Below are positions 1-11,164 of a stretch of 64,000 nt of DNA, in pieces; position 1 is the first letter of the stretch; every line of letters starts with the position of its first letter. Both the position numbers and the translations under genes were made by a program. Source of the DNA: Sclerotinia nivalis (taxonomy: Eukaryota > Ascomycota > Leotiomycetes > Helotiales > Sclerotiniaceae); NCBI GenBank assembly GCA_029531795.1, contig JAPEIS010000005.1:2230001-2294000 (forward strand), read 5' to 3'. Below the pieces are notes generated by a model that made no database searches, was not told the DNA's origin, and was given only the letters and a program-made list of their open reading frames with translations.

Positions 1-2999
1 TCTGTTTAAAGTGGATAAAGCATCAGTATATATTGTAATGGTATTCTTGTATCTATATTTGAATACAAGGTTATGGATAATTGCGGTATTCTTTTTTGTT
101 AGTTTATTGATATTGATTTTGTATAGAGTATTCCTTTTCCAAGAAGGGAAATGAAAATGATTGATCTTTTCTAGAGTTAAAGAATCGAAATCTTTTTCGA
201 TTGATTTCATAATCTTTTTAAATTGAATAAGTTTCGATAGTTTCCTTTGAGGAATTGTTATTGTATTTAGAGCTTCCCTTTTGGTAGCTAGCTTGTTCAT
301 AATTGTATTGACGGGATGGGAAGACGAGATTTTCAACAATCTAAAAGCATATTGTCTGATTCCAATATTTAATCTGATCTTCGGAAAGTATAAAACGATT
401 TCCATTTCTATTGGCTTTATTGATAAAGTTTTGAAGACTCCTAGAATCTTATATAAAGCAAGATTCTGAAGTAATTGAAGAATCTTTTTGAACGAGGCTT
501 GATCTTTCCATTAGATGATTGATCCGTAATCAACTATACTAGTGATACATACTATATAGAGCTATCTTAGTACTTTAGGGCTTAACCCTTTCTCAATATT
601 AGCTAACCTGGCCATTCGATAGAATGAAGCCTTAGCTTGAGTTGTTCGAATAACAATATGCTGTTTGAAGTTGAAGTCGGGATCGAATTATATTCCTAAC
701 CATCTGACCAATGATAAAAATTGTACAATCTCAGAATTTGGGAGTTTGATTGAAGTATCTTTAGTGTATTTGGATATAAAGAAATACATTAATTCCATCT
801 TTGCTAAATCAAATTGGATAGCGTTTTTTTCATCGAAAGTATAAATTTGTTTGGCTACTCTTTCGAGGGAAAAAATGTTCTTTTTCCAACTTGAAAAATG
901 AATGATCATAGCTATATTATCAATATACGAAAGATATTCAACCGAATTCGATTGAAAGAGATCTCGAATATAGATTAGGAAAAGGATTGATGAGATTGGA
1001 CTTTCTTGAGGGATTCCGGTGTTGATTGATTTAAAAGTTTCGGTCTGATTATCGAATAAAAGTTTGAGTAATATTTCTTCCAAAAATGATGAGATCTATG
1101 TAATAAGACTAATTGGAAGATTGAGGTTCTTGTAGATATCTAAAAATCGATTCTTGGATACATAATCGAAGGCCCCTTTGATATCTAGGAAAAAAACTGA
1201 GGTTTTCTTTTTGTTTCTTGAATTCCTTTCGATTTCGATGATAAGCAGAATTGCTGTATCGATGGTTGATTTCTTTTGTTTTCCATCCATTTAAGAATAA
1301 TGAAATAGTTTTGTTGTTTCAGTAAAATAGCTAAACCTTTGAGCTAATATCCTTTCATTTATCTTGCCTAAACAATTCAAAAGAGCGATAACTCTATATG
1401 CTTTTGGAATAGAATAATCTAGTTTCGAAGGTTTTTTGAGTATAGTTCCAATAGTTTGTTTCCAGCAAAAAGGATGATAACTGAGATTAATCAAATTGCT
1501 GAAAAAAGTAAAGAAAGCTTTTAGGATCGCTTTGTAAGCTCGAATAATGATCTCCTGAGTAATTCCATCTAGGCCAAGGATCTTTCCTTTGATTTTAGCC
1601 GAGCAAGCATTGAGAAATTCATTTTCAATGAGATCAGACCATTCCCATTTTTTCGATTGTTTATACCTTTCCCATTCAGGTACAATTGTATATGGGGGGG
1701 GGAAAGAAAAGGGTAGATCTGAAAACCGAACATTTTCCTTCGAATGAGCTTTCAAATTGAAAGAGGCTAGATTGAATATTCGGGATCTTTTCGATTCGAA
1801 GATCTTTTATATATGATATTACTTTGAAGATCGTTTGAGTATCCTCTTTTTCAAGGAATTCATTCCAGTAATTCTTTTTTGCTATTTTAATAGTTTGAAA
1901 GTAATGATTCTTTATTGATTGATAGATTTTCTTGAATATATCGTTTTTAGAGTATCGTTTAGTATTCTTATATACTAATGAGAATTGTTTATGAAGGGTT
2001 TTCAATTCTGAAGATTATCAAGGCTTTGCTTTTTTGGTCGATTTGGATTTAGGTATACTAGCGTTTGCTGAATTGATGATAATTCGAATGAATTCTATTG
2101 CGATTTTATCTAGTATTTATATATACAGGTTTTTGTTAAAAAGAGAATCGAGAAAATCGGATTCTAGAGTAAGGAGATTGAGATATTCGTTCGAATTGAG
2201 GATTGTTGATGTAACTATCTTAATTTCGAAGGTTAATATAAATTTGTTCTAATCTATTAGTTTTGTATTGAACTTTGCTAATAAAGCAATATTCATAGTA
2301 TAAGATAAAATACCTTTCACTTCAAATAGGATCCCTAAATGATCTGAACCAAGATCAGGAAGAACTTGTTAATCAATAATATTGAAGAATATTGTTTCAA
2401 TAGCTAATATAAGATCTAAAACACTTGGATTTGTTATATTAATTTGATAGAAAGTACTAATCCCTGATTCATTGAGAAAAATAAGGTTTTGATCTTCGAA
2501 TCATTCAACTAATTGATCAGCATTCGAGCTTTTGTTTGAAAAAGGATCCCATCAAAGATAATAAGAGTTGAAATCCCTTATAAAAATAATATAATAAAAA
2601 AAAGGAGTATTGAAAAGACATCTTTCGATAGTATAACCTTTCTCTTTAACTTGATCAGCTTCGTTGTATATATTGAATAATTGAATCGTATGATTTCCCT
2701 AAATAATATCGATAATTTGAATATCTGTATCTTTAGGAGAGTTGAAGGCTAAGACTATTAGCGATTTGAATTCTTTCGAAATGTAGGTCATTATACAGGG
2801 ACGAAGATTCGAAGGATAATTTGAAAGGAGTTGGGAAAAGCTAGAATGAGTAATCTTTCTCAAAGTTTGAAAGAACCCAAGGTTCTTGAATGATTATAAA
2901 ATCGATATCGAATTCTAAAGCAAATTGAAGAGCACTTTCGGTAACTTGAGGGCTCTTGTTTAAATTGATTTGAAAAATGCGAATATTGTTGTATAACAT
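1..2999 (-). pseudogene. Tad-A ORF2: endonuclease-RT-RNase H polyprotein, broken
   Basis: This would nick target DNA and copy the element RNA by target-primed reverse transcription in the nucleus. Translation from the ATG at 2999 gives an endonuclease start (IFQIN, then IIIQEPW with the catalytic Glu) over about 2999-2250. The RT follows: a GLDGIT block near 1560, KAYRVIALLN near 1390, FFLDIKGAFDYVSKNRF near 1160, a GIPQESPISSILFLIYI block near 1000, and a YIDN active site near 916-927, where YADD or YIDD is expected. At 1-40 the frame reads TIYTDALST, the beginning of RNase H. There are at least two frameshifts, one at a run of nine G at 1694-1702, plus many stops. Inactive. Confidence 0.85.
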
Positions 3000-3001
3000 T
3001 A
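2997..3001 (-). promoter_or_regulatory. TAATG stop-start overlap between ORF1 and ORF2
   Basis: On the minus strand the ORF1 stop TAA (3001-2999) shares its last A with the ATG of ORF2 (2999-2997). The register was checked from the ORF1 start at 4480. Other LINEs with this arrangement, for example SART1 of silkworm, are known to make ORF2 by termination-reinitiation; that it does so here is inferred. Confidence 0.6.
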
Positions 3002-4480
3002 ATTGGATTTCCGAACAATTGTTTGATATATTTCGTATACTTTAGAGTTAGCTTTATACTCTCCTTTACAATTAACGCATTTGATCATTAAATATTGACA
3101 AGGTTTGCCTTTAGCTTAACAAATTAGACAAAAATGACCAACTATAGTATAATTATTATTACAAAGTTCACAAGCTAAAGGTTTTTTGCAATATGATTTG
3201 TTATAATCGAATCCTTAACATTTATTGTATTGAAAGGAAGAAATGGAAGGATAGAATCTTTCAATTCTGATATTAATATTAACGATATATAGTCTTTTTC
3301 GAATAGCTAATTCTGTTTCCTTTTGTATAGCAAATGTAATTACAATTGATTTTTCTTGTTGATTAGTTCTTTTAGAAGTATTAGTAAACCAATAAGGGGT
3401 ACTCATTATAATAAGCCCTGAATTGAAGGTTTTAATTTCGTTTTTAATCAAGTCTATTTCTTTTGGACCAAAGAATTCCTTGATTGGGATTTTGTGTATA
3501 ATCACTTTGTACTATGGTTTGTCGATTTGAAGTCTTTCTGATTCGAGGATACGATTCCAGACTTCTTTTTTTTCTATAAGGAATTGTGTATTGAAAGAGC
3601 TATTAGTGATTAGAATAATATTGTTGCTTTTAGTTATAGTAATGGCTGAGATAACTGGTCTGTTGATACCAGCCTTTTTGAAGGCTTCGTTGATCTTGTT
3701 TCTTGTATATAATAATATAAAAGAATTGAATTGATGAAGAAGTGGATTGATAAGGATTAATCGTTTATTAGGAACATTATTCTTTTGCTTTATAGGCTTT
3801 TGTTTTATAAAGTTCCCTTTGGAAACTACTTTCCATTCCCCTACTGATTTGGTAACAGTAGCATAGCTTGCTTTATCAATTGATGAAGTGTTTATTGAAG
3901 GAATAATTGATTGATTGAGAAGGTTGGAAAAATGATTGGCTTGATTTTCAATCTTTTTGATAGCCTTTTCGAAATAGAAGATTTGTAATATGATAATATT
4001 CAAAACTCTTATCAATTTTCCTTTTTCGAAGTATTCACAGAATATTTCGATTAGATTTAGGATTTTCGATTGTTCTTCGATTTCCTTTTCCAAAGAGGCA
4101 ATTAGAATAAAAAGATCTTTAGTTTTTTGGATAGCTTCTTTTGGTTTTGTAAAATTAGATCCTGATTGACTAAATTGCCTGATTCCGGAATTGATTGATT
4201 GTTGACGATATTTATTATTGATTTTAAAAGGAATCGATCTATCAAAGGATCGAAATGGATCATCTGAATTGAGAATATCCAATTGATTTTGCGAATTGAA
4301 AGATTAAACTAAAATAGGATTCAAAAGATTGGATAATCTTTGTATTGTGAAAAGGTTTCTGAATAAAGGAATTGAATCAATGATGAAAGGGTTGAATGTT
4401 GGAGAGCCTAGCATCACTATTACTCATGGAGAAATAGGTTCAGAAGATGATCCAAGGGATCTTTCTATCGAAGAATCCAT
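2999..4480 (-). pseudogene. Tad-A ORF1: gag-like RNA-binding protein, broken by stops
   Basis: LINE ORF1 proteins coat the element RNA. I place the start at the ATG at 4480 because the frame from there to the TAA at 3001-2999 keeps its register (494 codons including the stop) with only a few internal stops, the usual effect of RIP. The N-terminal part is Ser/Pro/Asn-rich, and a Lys/Glu-rich, probably coiled stretch follows around 4170-3950. The last 70 residues carry cysteine clusters (CELCNNNYTIVGHFC, then KCVNCKG), which are degenerate zinc knuckles. The stop overlaps the ORF2 start as TAATG. A plus-strand ORF over 4329-4688 is a shadow of this gene. Confidence 0.75.
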
Positions 4481-4670
4481 TATTGGATTTGATAAATCTA
4501 TCAAAGCTTTATACGTTCAAATAAAGAGAAAAGTTGAGGGAAGTTGGAAAGAGTTTTTACGCGAATTTTCGTGTAAGTTTCGTGTTTTGAGCGTCGACGA
4601 CAGTATTACAACAACTACTGAGCCGATTCACTTGGGAACAATTAGAATGAATTTTGGGAGTATTTCTTTG

Positions 4671-4734
4671 ACCACAGCCTTTCTATAAGTCCCTTAATCA
4701 TTTCTTAGTAATAAAGGATTGTAGCGGCGTAACA
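4671..4734 (+). repeat. 64-bp fragment of a Gypsy-3 LTR 3' end
   Basis: This piece matches 57520-57583, the last 64 bp of the Gypsy-3 LTR, at the same length and with only a few transitions. It ends in GGCGTAACA and joins directly to Gypsy-2 pol at 4735. The rest of its LTR is missing, so it marks a deletion or recombination junction between Tad-A and Gypsy-2. Confidence 0.85.
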
Positions 4735-7472
4735 CTAGATATATTCTATACTATTTACTTGAATGATATTCTGATATATAGTAAAACCCATTTTGAGTAT
4801 ATCATTTATATTCAAAAGATCCTAGAAGTTTTAAAGAAAGCTGATTTGTATACAAATCTAAAAAAATATAACTTTTTGAAATCTGAAACCAAATTCCTGG
4901 ACTTTATTATAGACCGGGAAGGTATCCAAATAAACCCTATGAAGATCAAAACGATTATCGAATAGAAGATTCCGGTTCATTTGATAGATATACAAGTATT
5001 TATTGGGTTTAACAATTTTTATCGACGATTTATTCGCGGTTTCTTGTTTGTCATATATCCGCTAATTAATCTGATCCAAAAGAATATCCTGTTTGTCTGG
5101 AGTTCTGTTTATACAAAAACTTTTTCTACTTTGAAGATAGTATTTATTGAAGCGCTAATCCTGGTTGCTTTCGATTGAGAAAAAGATGTGATCGTAGAGA
5201 TCGATGTATCCGATTTCGTATCTGTTGGAATACTGTTCTAATACAACGATATAGGAATCCTGAAATCTGTTATGTATTTCTCGAAAAAGTATTCGATCAC
5301 TGAATATAATTATGAGATTTACAATAAAGAATTATTGATCATTATTCGATACTTCGAAGAATAACGTTTAGAACTAGAAGGAATACTGTCTCCGATCTAA
5401 ATGATTACAGATTACAAGAATTTGGAGTATTTTACGATTACCAAATTACTAAATCGCTGTCAAGCTCATTGATCTGAATTTCTGTTTCGATTCAATTTCA
5501 AGATTACCTATCGACCAAATAAACAAGGAGCTAAACTTGATACTCTGATTAAAAGGTTAGAAGATCTACCTAAAAAAAAAAAGGATGAACACTTTTTATA
5601 TCAAAATCAAACGATTTTGAAATCGGAAAATCTTAACTTTGTTTTGTTCCCTATACTTATTTCCGCTTTTGTACCTATTTCATCTATATTTATCTTATCT
5701 GATCCAATAGATTCTTTGAAAAAAAGAGTTCGTTTTGCAATCATTATTTGTAATCAATCTTATCGATCGCTGAAAAAACCTGATCCAGCACGCTTAGCTT
5801 GCTTAATCTTCAGATCTATCCTATCCGTTCCTAACTTCTTGCCCGCTTCTAACGTTCTACCTGTCCCCAAAGTTTTATCGATCCCTAAATCGTTACCCGC
5901 TTCTATTGTTCCGTCTAATCAGCCTTTGATACCCGTTGTAATTTCCGATTTGTTATTCGAATTATCGGAGGAATTGAAAGCTTTATTTGCTGAAGCATAT
6001 ACATCCGATTCTATATCTATATCTATTTTGAAAACCTTGATAGAGAAAGTATCCAAATATTCCTGTATTACCCTATCCGAATATACCAAGAATAATAATC
6101 TACTATATTATCGCAAGAAGCTTTTCGTTTTTGATTACGATAATCTGAAAGTTGAATTGCTTTGTTTGATTTATAACTTCCTTATTATAGATCATCCGCA
6201 CTGTATTCGTATTTTTGAATTTTTATTCTGAAACTACTATTGATCTAAATATTATAATTATATTAATTGTTAGGTATATAGTTGTCATAACTATTATTAG
6301 ATAGTACCGAATTGTAGAGGACAAAAAAGTATTCTTTGCTTATTCTCAATCCTTTAGCAAATGTAGAGGGATATATCGATCGATTTTATAATATATCTCC
6401 CGAAAAGTTTTGATTATGATACAATATTTGTAATAATCGATCGATTGATTAAAATGAAGTATTTCCTACTCTATTACGGTATTTGTAATTCCGAAGAAAT
6501 AATCTGTTTGTTTCTAAAGTATATCTGAAAGCTATACGGTTTACCGTCAATGATTATATCTGATCATAGTATTCAATTCATATCTGATTTCTAGAAATAC
6601 ATCTATAAACACCTAAATATACTATCGAAACTGTCAACAATCTACTATTCGGAAATTGATGGGCAAACTAAGAAAACAAATACTATACTCGAATAATATC
6701 TTTGATTATATATTTCATACCTGTAGAACGATTGATTCGAATAATTATCAATTGCCGAATTTTCAATCAATTCTGTTTGATTTGAAAGTTTCTATCTGAT
6801 CCTATTCTTTGCAAATTATAGTTATCATCTGTATATAAGATTTGAATCGTTCATCATTATTAACCGTTCTGATATCCAGAATATCGAAGAGTTTGTCAAG
6901 AAAATGTTCCTGATTGTTGAATATCTAAAGATTAAATTGACCATTAATCAAACTCGTTATACAAAAAATACCGACGTTTATTATTCTTCTACTCGCCGTT
7001 ACAATCCTGATGATCTAATTTGATTAAACATCAAAAATATCAAAATTCTAAGATTCTAAAAAAAACTAGATTAGAAAAATCTAGGCCTGTTCCGGATTCT
7101 ACAAGTTATAAACACATACGTTTATAAGTTCGAACTATTTGCCTCGATGAGAAATCACTCTGTATTTCATGTAAACTTATTACACCCTGCCTATAATGAT
7201 TCTATCCCTGATTAATATAATCCACTCCCTTCTTCTATTGAAGTCAAAAAAATCAAACAATTCGAAATGAAGGAAGTTCTGAATTCCCATTAAAAGCGTT
7301 ATAATTGCAATAGCTTCTGTTTGAAATATACCGTCCAATAGATCGGCTACAACGAACCGATCGAAAAATCTATTGATTATCTAAACAACATTCGAGAGCT
7401 GATTCAGAATTACCATCGAAGGTATCCTGATAAACCTAGCCCTTATAACCGCTTCAATAGAGTTTGGCCTTA
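4735..7472 (+). pseudogene. Gypsy-2 copy 1 pol remnant: RT, RNase H, integrase, chromodomain-like tail
   Basis: The frame opens with YLNDILIYSK near 4757, the RT active site with the first Asp changed to Asn. RT thumb and connection follow (KFLDFI, then NFYRRFIRGF). The RNase H region gives EIDVSDFVSVGILF and YEIYNKELL near 5200-5350. A Pro/Ser/Leu-rich spacer (5620-6000) comes next. The integrase shows a zinc-finger remnant near 6190-6300 and a core with Asp in DFIIYLP and IISDHSIQF and Glu in TNTILE. The tail (YTVQ, stop, IGYNEP, then IRELIQNYHRRYPDKP, near 7320-7440) resembles a chromodomain. RT, RNase H and spacer share one register, and the damage is mainly stop codons. Not functional. 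Confidence 0.85.
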
Positions 7473-7484
7473 AAAAGAGGGGTA
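7472..7484 (+). other. Polypurine tract of Gypsy-2 copy 1
   Basis: The purine-rich stretch AAAAAGAGGGGTA lies immediately upstream of the 3' LTR start at 7486, where plus-strand DNA synthesis of LTR elements is primed. Confidence 0.6.
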
Positions 7485-7485
7485 T

Positions 7486-7721
7486 TGTTACGGGGTCAGG
7501 GCTAGATCATTGGATTAGCCTCTTTAGTAGACTTTACCTATCCGATCCGGCACCGAGCGGGGTACATTCGATAATTGTACCCTGTAAGAGCACTAGGGTT
7601 CGGAGCCTTAGCACACACAAATATATTTAAGGAAACATTCCTTCTATAGAAACATAGCTCTTCGAGCTACATCTTATCAATAAAAGCGATTTCTATTATT
7701 CTGTCTGTTGCCTCCGTAATA
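7486..7721 (+). repeat. Gypsy-2 3' LTR
   Basis: The 236-bp LTR begins TGTTACGGGGTC and ends CCGTAATA, where RIP has turned the expected ACA end into ATA. It matches the 5' LTR of copy 2 at 60063-60275, closely in the right half and weakly in the left. The shared half includes a hairpin (TAGCTCTTCGAGCTA core) followed by AATAAA. Confidence 0.85.
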
Positions 7722-10700
7722 TCAATAAAATTATTTACAAAAAACTTTCTATTTTGAATAGATTTATTCTTAAAGTTTGTAAGAATTATATAAGTACTTT
7801 GTAAGATTGTTATTAAAGAGTAGATTCAATGATTTTCAAGTTTTCGAGAATTGATAATTGTTGAGTTATTATATATTATAAATTCCCTTATACTATAAAT
7901 TATATTTGATGTTTTATCCTTTATTGATTTTAATATATTAATTAATATACTAATATAAATTATATACTTTCTTTTTAAACTTTTCTTTAAACATTTTTCA
8001 GAAATGTTATATATTTTGATAATAGTTAAAAGTTTAGCTCCTTGTTGATTTTGCAAGAGATCATTTAACTTTTTATTATATTTAGAAATGCTTTTATAAT
8101 TTAATAAATGCTTTTGTAATAAATATTTATACTTTTGTATTTAACAAAAGTTATAATAGAAATTAATATCTTTTCAAAAAGGTATACAACGAAGTATTTC
8201 TTCAATTTTAATATTTGTATCTAAATAATCCTTTCTATTTTGTTTTCAATATATCAATACTTTATAAAATTGAATCAGGAAATTTTTGATCTACAAAATA
8301 TCTTGATCTCGATAATCAAATTGTTTATAGCTATTTTGTATAGTATTTATAATTCGAAAGTCATCAAAGTTATTTTTATTTTGTATTTGGTGTATAAAAG
8401 TTGCTATTGTAGTAGCAAAATCGAGGAGTTTCAAATTTGTTTTAATTGTAATTATAGTAGTTGTATCTTTTGTATATAGATAAATAGTATAGCTCTATAT
8501 AGTGAATATTGATAATAGTAATAAAGAAATTCGAAATTGTTCAAAAAAAAATAAGGTTATTGTTATTCGAATTATTTGATATTTCTTTGAGTCTGGATCA
8601 AGATTGATAGTAGTATATTGAATATAGAAGATAATATTCTTTATTGTTTAAAAGTTTGTTAAACGAGTATTATATTTTGCAATTTGATATAGATATATTG
8701 TATTTTTGTTTGTTCAATCAAAAAAAGTCTTTATTAAATATTTATAAATAGTTTTTATTATTTCGGTATTGAATTCTTTTAAAGTATCAAATCGCTGAAT
8801 ATAATTTATATAATATATCAAAATATAAAACTTCGGATAATTCCAATATAGTAAGTGATCTTTATCTTTCGATCGATATTTTTGGAAAGTATATTTTGTT
8901 TTATCGATTCGATCTAAAGTATAAGTTAGGTATTAAAGAGTATTATTATCGAATGATTGTATAAAGATTTATATTACAAAATCTATTACAATTTTAGTGT
9001 ATACTAATACAATTAAAACAATCTTTTCTAAAAGGGGTATTATTATAGAGAGAAGTATTTATATAATATCTTTCTCCTTTTTCTTAATTTATTGTATAAG
9101 AAATGTTTAAGATCAATGAAATAAAGAACTTGTCGAAATCTAGTATCGAGTTTTTCAGTTTTAATATTATCTTCAAAAGATGAAATACTTGAATCTTTAA
9201 TTCTTTGTTGTTTTTCCTTCAATCGAGTTTTGGTTTGATATATTCCTGGATATAAATCAGCGAGGAGAGTTTGCAATTAGATAATCAAATCTGAAATTAA
9301 TCCTTTTTGAATTTGATAGAGTATATCGATTGTTATATATTCGTAAATGTTAATGAATGGATGCTGTTATATAAAATTAGAAGTTTTATGAATCTAGTTC
9401 TCGTTTCGTTTCTCAATATTGTTTTATTGCTATTTATTGATTTGGTTTTGTATTTGATTGTATATTCGAAGAGGATATCTTTTAGAAAAGTCTTTTCGAA
9501 TTGGTGATGGAATTTGGCAAATGATATATTATATATCAATTTTAATAGTAATAATCAAAGTTTGTTTTTTGTAATCAACAATAATATTAGCTAGTATTGA
9601 ATAATATTAACGAATGTTTTTATCAGTACAATATATAAATGATTCAGATTTTATTAGTTTTTCAAATGCTTTTTAGAAATTAATATATATAACTTTTCAA
9701 TTAAAGAAAAAGATAACAAACAAATTAATATTATTCCTATAGATATATAATATAGTTGAGCCTTTATATTCTTAGCAATTTTTTGATCTGCTATCTTAAT
9801 CAATCTTTTAATGATTAAAAGAAAACCAAAAAGTAGTTTACTTGGAATTTTTTGTTGTCGATATAAATCATTATTTAGGTTCTCTATAGTAATATAGATT
9901 AGCTATACAATTAGATCTCCTGATAGTTTCGTTATAATAATCTTGTTTGTTGAAATAATGATTGATATAATAATTGTATTATATAGAAACTTCATTTATA
10001 TTTCCCATTATCAATCCCTTGTATATATTTCGTTATACATCCTCTTTTCCAAACCATTATATTAACGAATTGAAGTCTATACTAATCCTTTTACAAATAA
10101 TCGATATTCAAGAAGAAAACGAATATAGTTCAATATATTTCGATATATAAGCTTTTGTAAGGGAATAAGTAGATTTGTATTGTTGTATTCGATTTTGAAT
10201 TCTAATTTATACCAATTATCTCCATTCGGAATTTTATAAAGACTGTTAATAGTTTTTTCAAGAAATTTGTTATAATTTTTGATATCCGTTATATCTTTAA
10301 GTGAAGGATTTTGCAGAAAGTTATTTATAATATCTTTTGTAAATCTAGTATATAATTATCAAGAATATATCGCAAAGTTCTATATTGATGAAAAAGGAAT
10401 CTATAGATTCTCTTCTGATGGAAAAAGTTGAATCTATAAGTTTTGATGTGAATCGAGATCAATTATATTTATATCGAATATTTATACGATTTGTCTTTAT
10501 ATTATAAATGTAAATTCTTTGGTATAGTTTAATATATAAAAGAATATTGATCCTTGAATATTATTGTTGTTTAATTGAATATCGCTATTTAGGTTTTTAC
10601 TACTAATTGTTGTATATTGTTGATCTCGAGGTAACTCGGTAGATTCAGAAGAAGTTGATAGTTGAGGTATAGATTCAAATTCTGTATCATTTATTTCTTC

Positions 10701-10804
10701 TAAATTGGTTTTGTTAATATCCATTAGAATCGAAGATTTTATTAGTAGTTTTGTTAATCAATATTCTTTTAAGATATAAGGAAATCTAATATTATATTTA
10801 TATT
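7722..10804 (-). pseudogene. Plavaka-like (CMC/CACTA) DNA transposase remnant, main part
   Basis: Reading the minus strand from about 10724 down, an acidic Ser/Thr-rich N-terminal stretch leads into a region at about 10060-9780 with the order RMYNEIYTRD, two stops and WEI, IIISTNKIIITKLSGDL, IYITIENLNNDLYRQQ, then IPSKLLFGFLLIIKRL. This is the Plavaka block (YNE-TGDWWWE, STDKT-SG-WP, YLTIGN, RR-PS, GYLP) with the usual RIP changes. Further down, KLDTRFRQV-F-DLKHF near 9150 fits the family's DARFR-LRHF motif. The 7826-8056 stretch is an open but unrecognised C-terminal piece. I see no terminal inverted repeats. Gypsy-1 has split the N-terminus off to 17645-18060. Family assignment is from motif recall only. 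Confidence 0.65.
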
Positions 10805-10967
10805 TATCACGGTGAGGGAAAAGGCATATGTAGGGTTGATCTATAATTGTACTATGAGGAGAGGAAGAAGGTCAAGGAGGTGATCTGATTATATAGAAGT
10901 GAATGTATGTATATATGCCTAAGGTATACATGATTATGTATAGGTGAAGGGAGATGAACCCGTAACA
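10805..10967 (-). repeat. Gypsy-1 copy 1 3' LTR
   Basis: This LTR is 163 bp, TGTTACGGG to GTGATA on the minus strand, where the expected GTGACA end has a C-to-T change. It matches 17482-17644 and the two LTRs of copy 2. On the minus strand a purine tract (GAAAAGGGGG, 10971-10980) lies just before it, as expected for a 3' LTR. Confidence 0.92.
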
Positions 10968-11164
10968 GTACCCCCTTTTCAAGAAATCTATTTGATCCCA
11001 AATGGGTATTAAAAAATAAAGAAAAATAAAGAAAAAATATAGGTTCCTTCCCTTAATTAGATCCCTGAATAAAAATGTATAGTATTCCACCAATGATATT
11101 ATATTCTTCAATATACGATAATCTAAATGCTATATCTCTAATTGCAATAATATATAATATATTT

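Larger units (their letters stand above)
1..4670 (-). mobile_element. Tad-like LINE, family A copy 1 (3' end outside window)
   Basis: A non-LTR retrotransposon on the minus strand. Read from right to left it shows a short 5' leader (about 4481-4670, nothing recognisable in it), ORF1 with zinc-knuckle remnants, then ORF2 with apurinic-type endonuclease, reverse transcriptase and the first residues of RNase H at the left window edge. This order is that of the Tad/I-type LINEs of filamentous ascomycetes. A second, shorter copy lies at 58005-60062 and aligns to about 530-2590 of this one. Both are RIP-damaged. The 3' untranslated end lies beyond position 1, so insertion boundaries cannot be checked here. 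Confidence 0.85.
4735..7721 (+). mobile_element. Gypsy-2 copy 1, 5'-truncated Ty3/gypsy retrotransposon
   Basis: This is the 3' half of an LTR retrotransposon: pol from the RT active site onward, a polypurine tract, and one LTR. The sequence begins inside the RT at the point equivalent to 62857 of copy 2 (60063-64000). The LTR, gag, protease and RT fingers that should lie to the left are replaced by a 64-bp scrap of an unrelated LTR. The following five bases, TCAAT, would be the target duplication, but the matching left copy is lost. Confidence 0.85.

Noticed and set aside
281..469. 62-codon plus-strand ORF near the left edge
   Set aside because: It overlaps Tad-A ORF2 on the other strand, whose translation is recognisable there.
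4329..4688. 119-codon plus-strand ORF
   Set aside because: The minus strand carries the N-terminal part of Tad-A ORF1 in register with the rest of that gene; the plus ORF is its shadow and ends in an LTR scrap.
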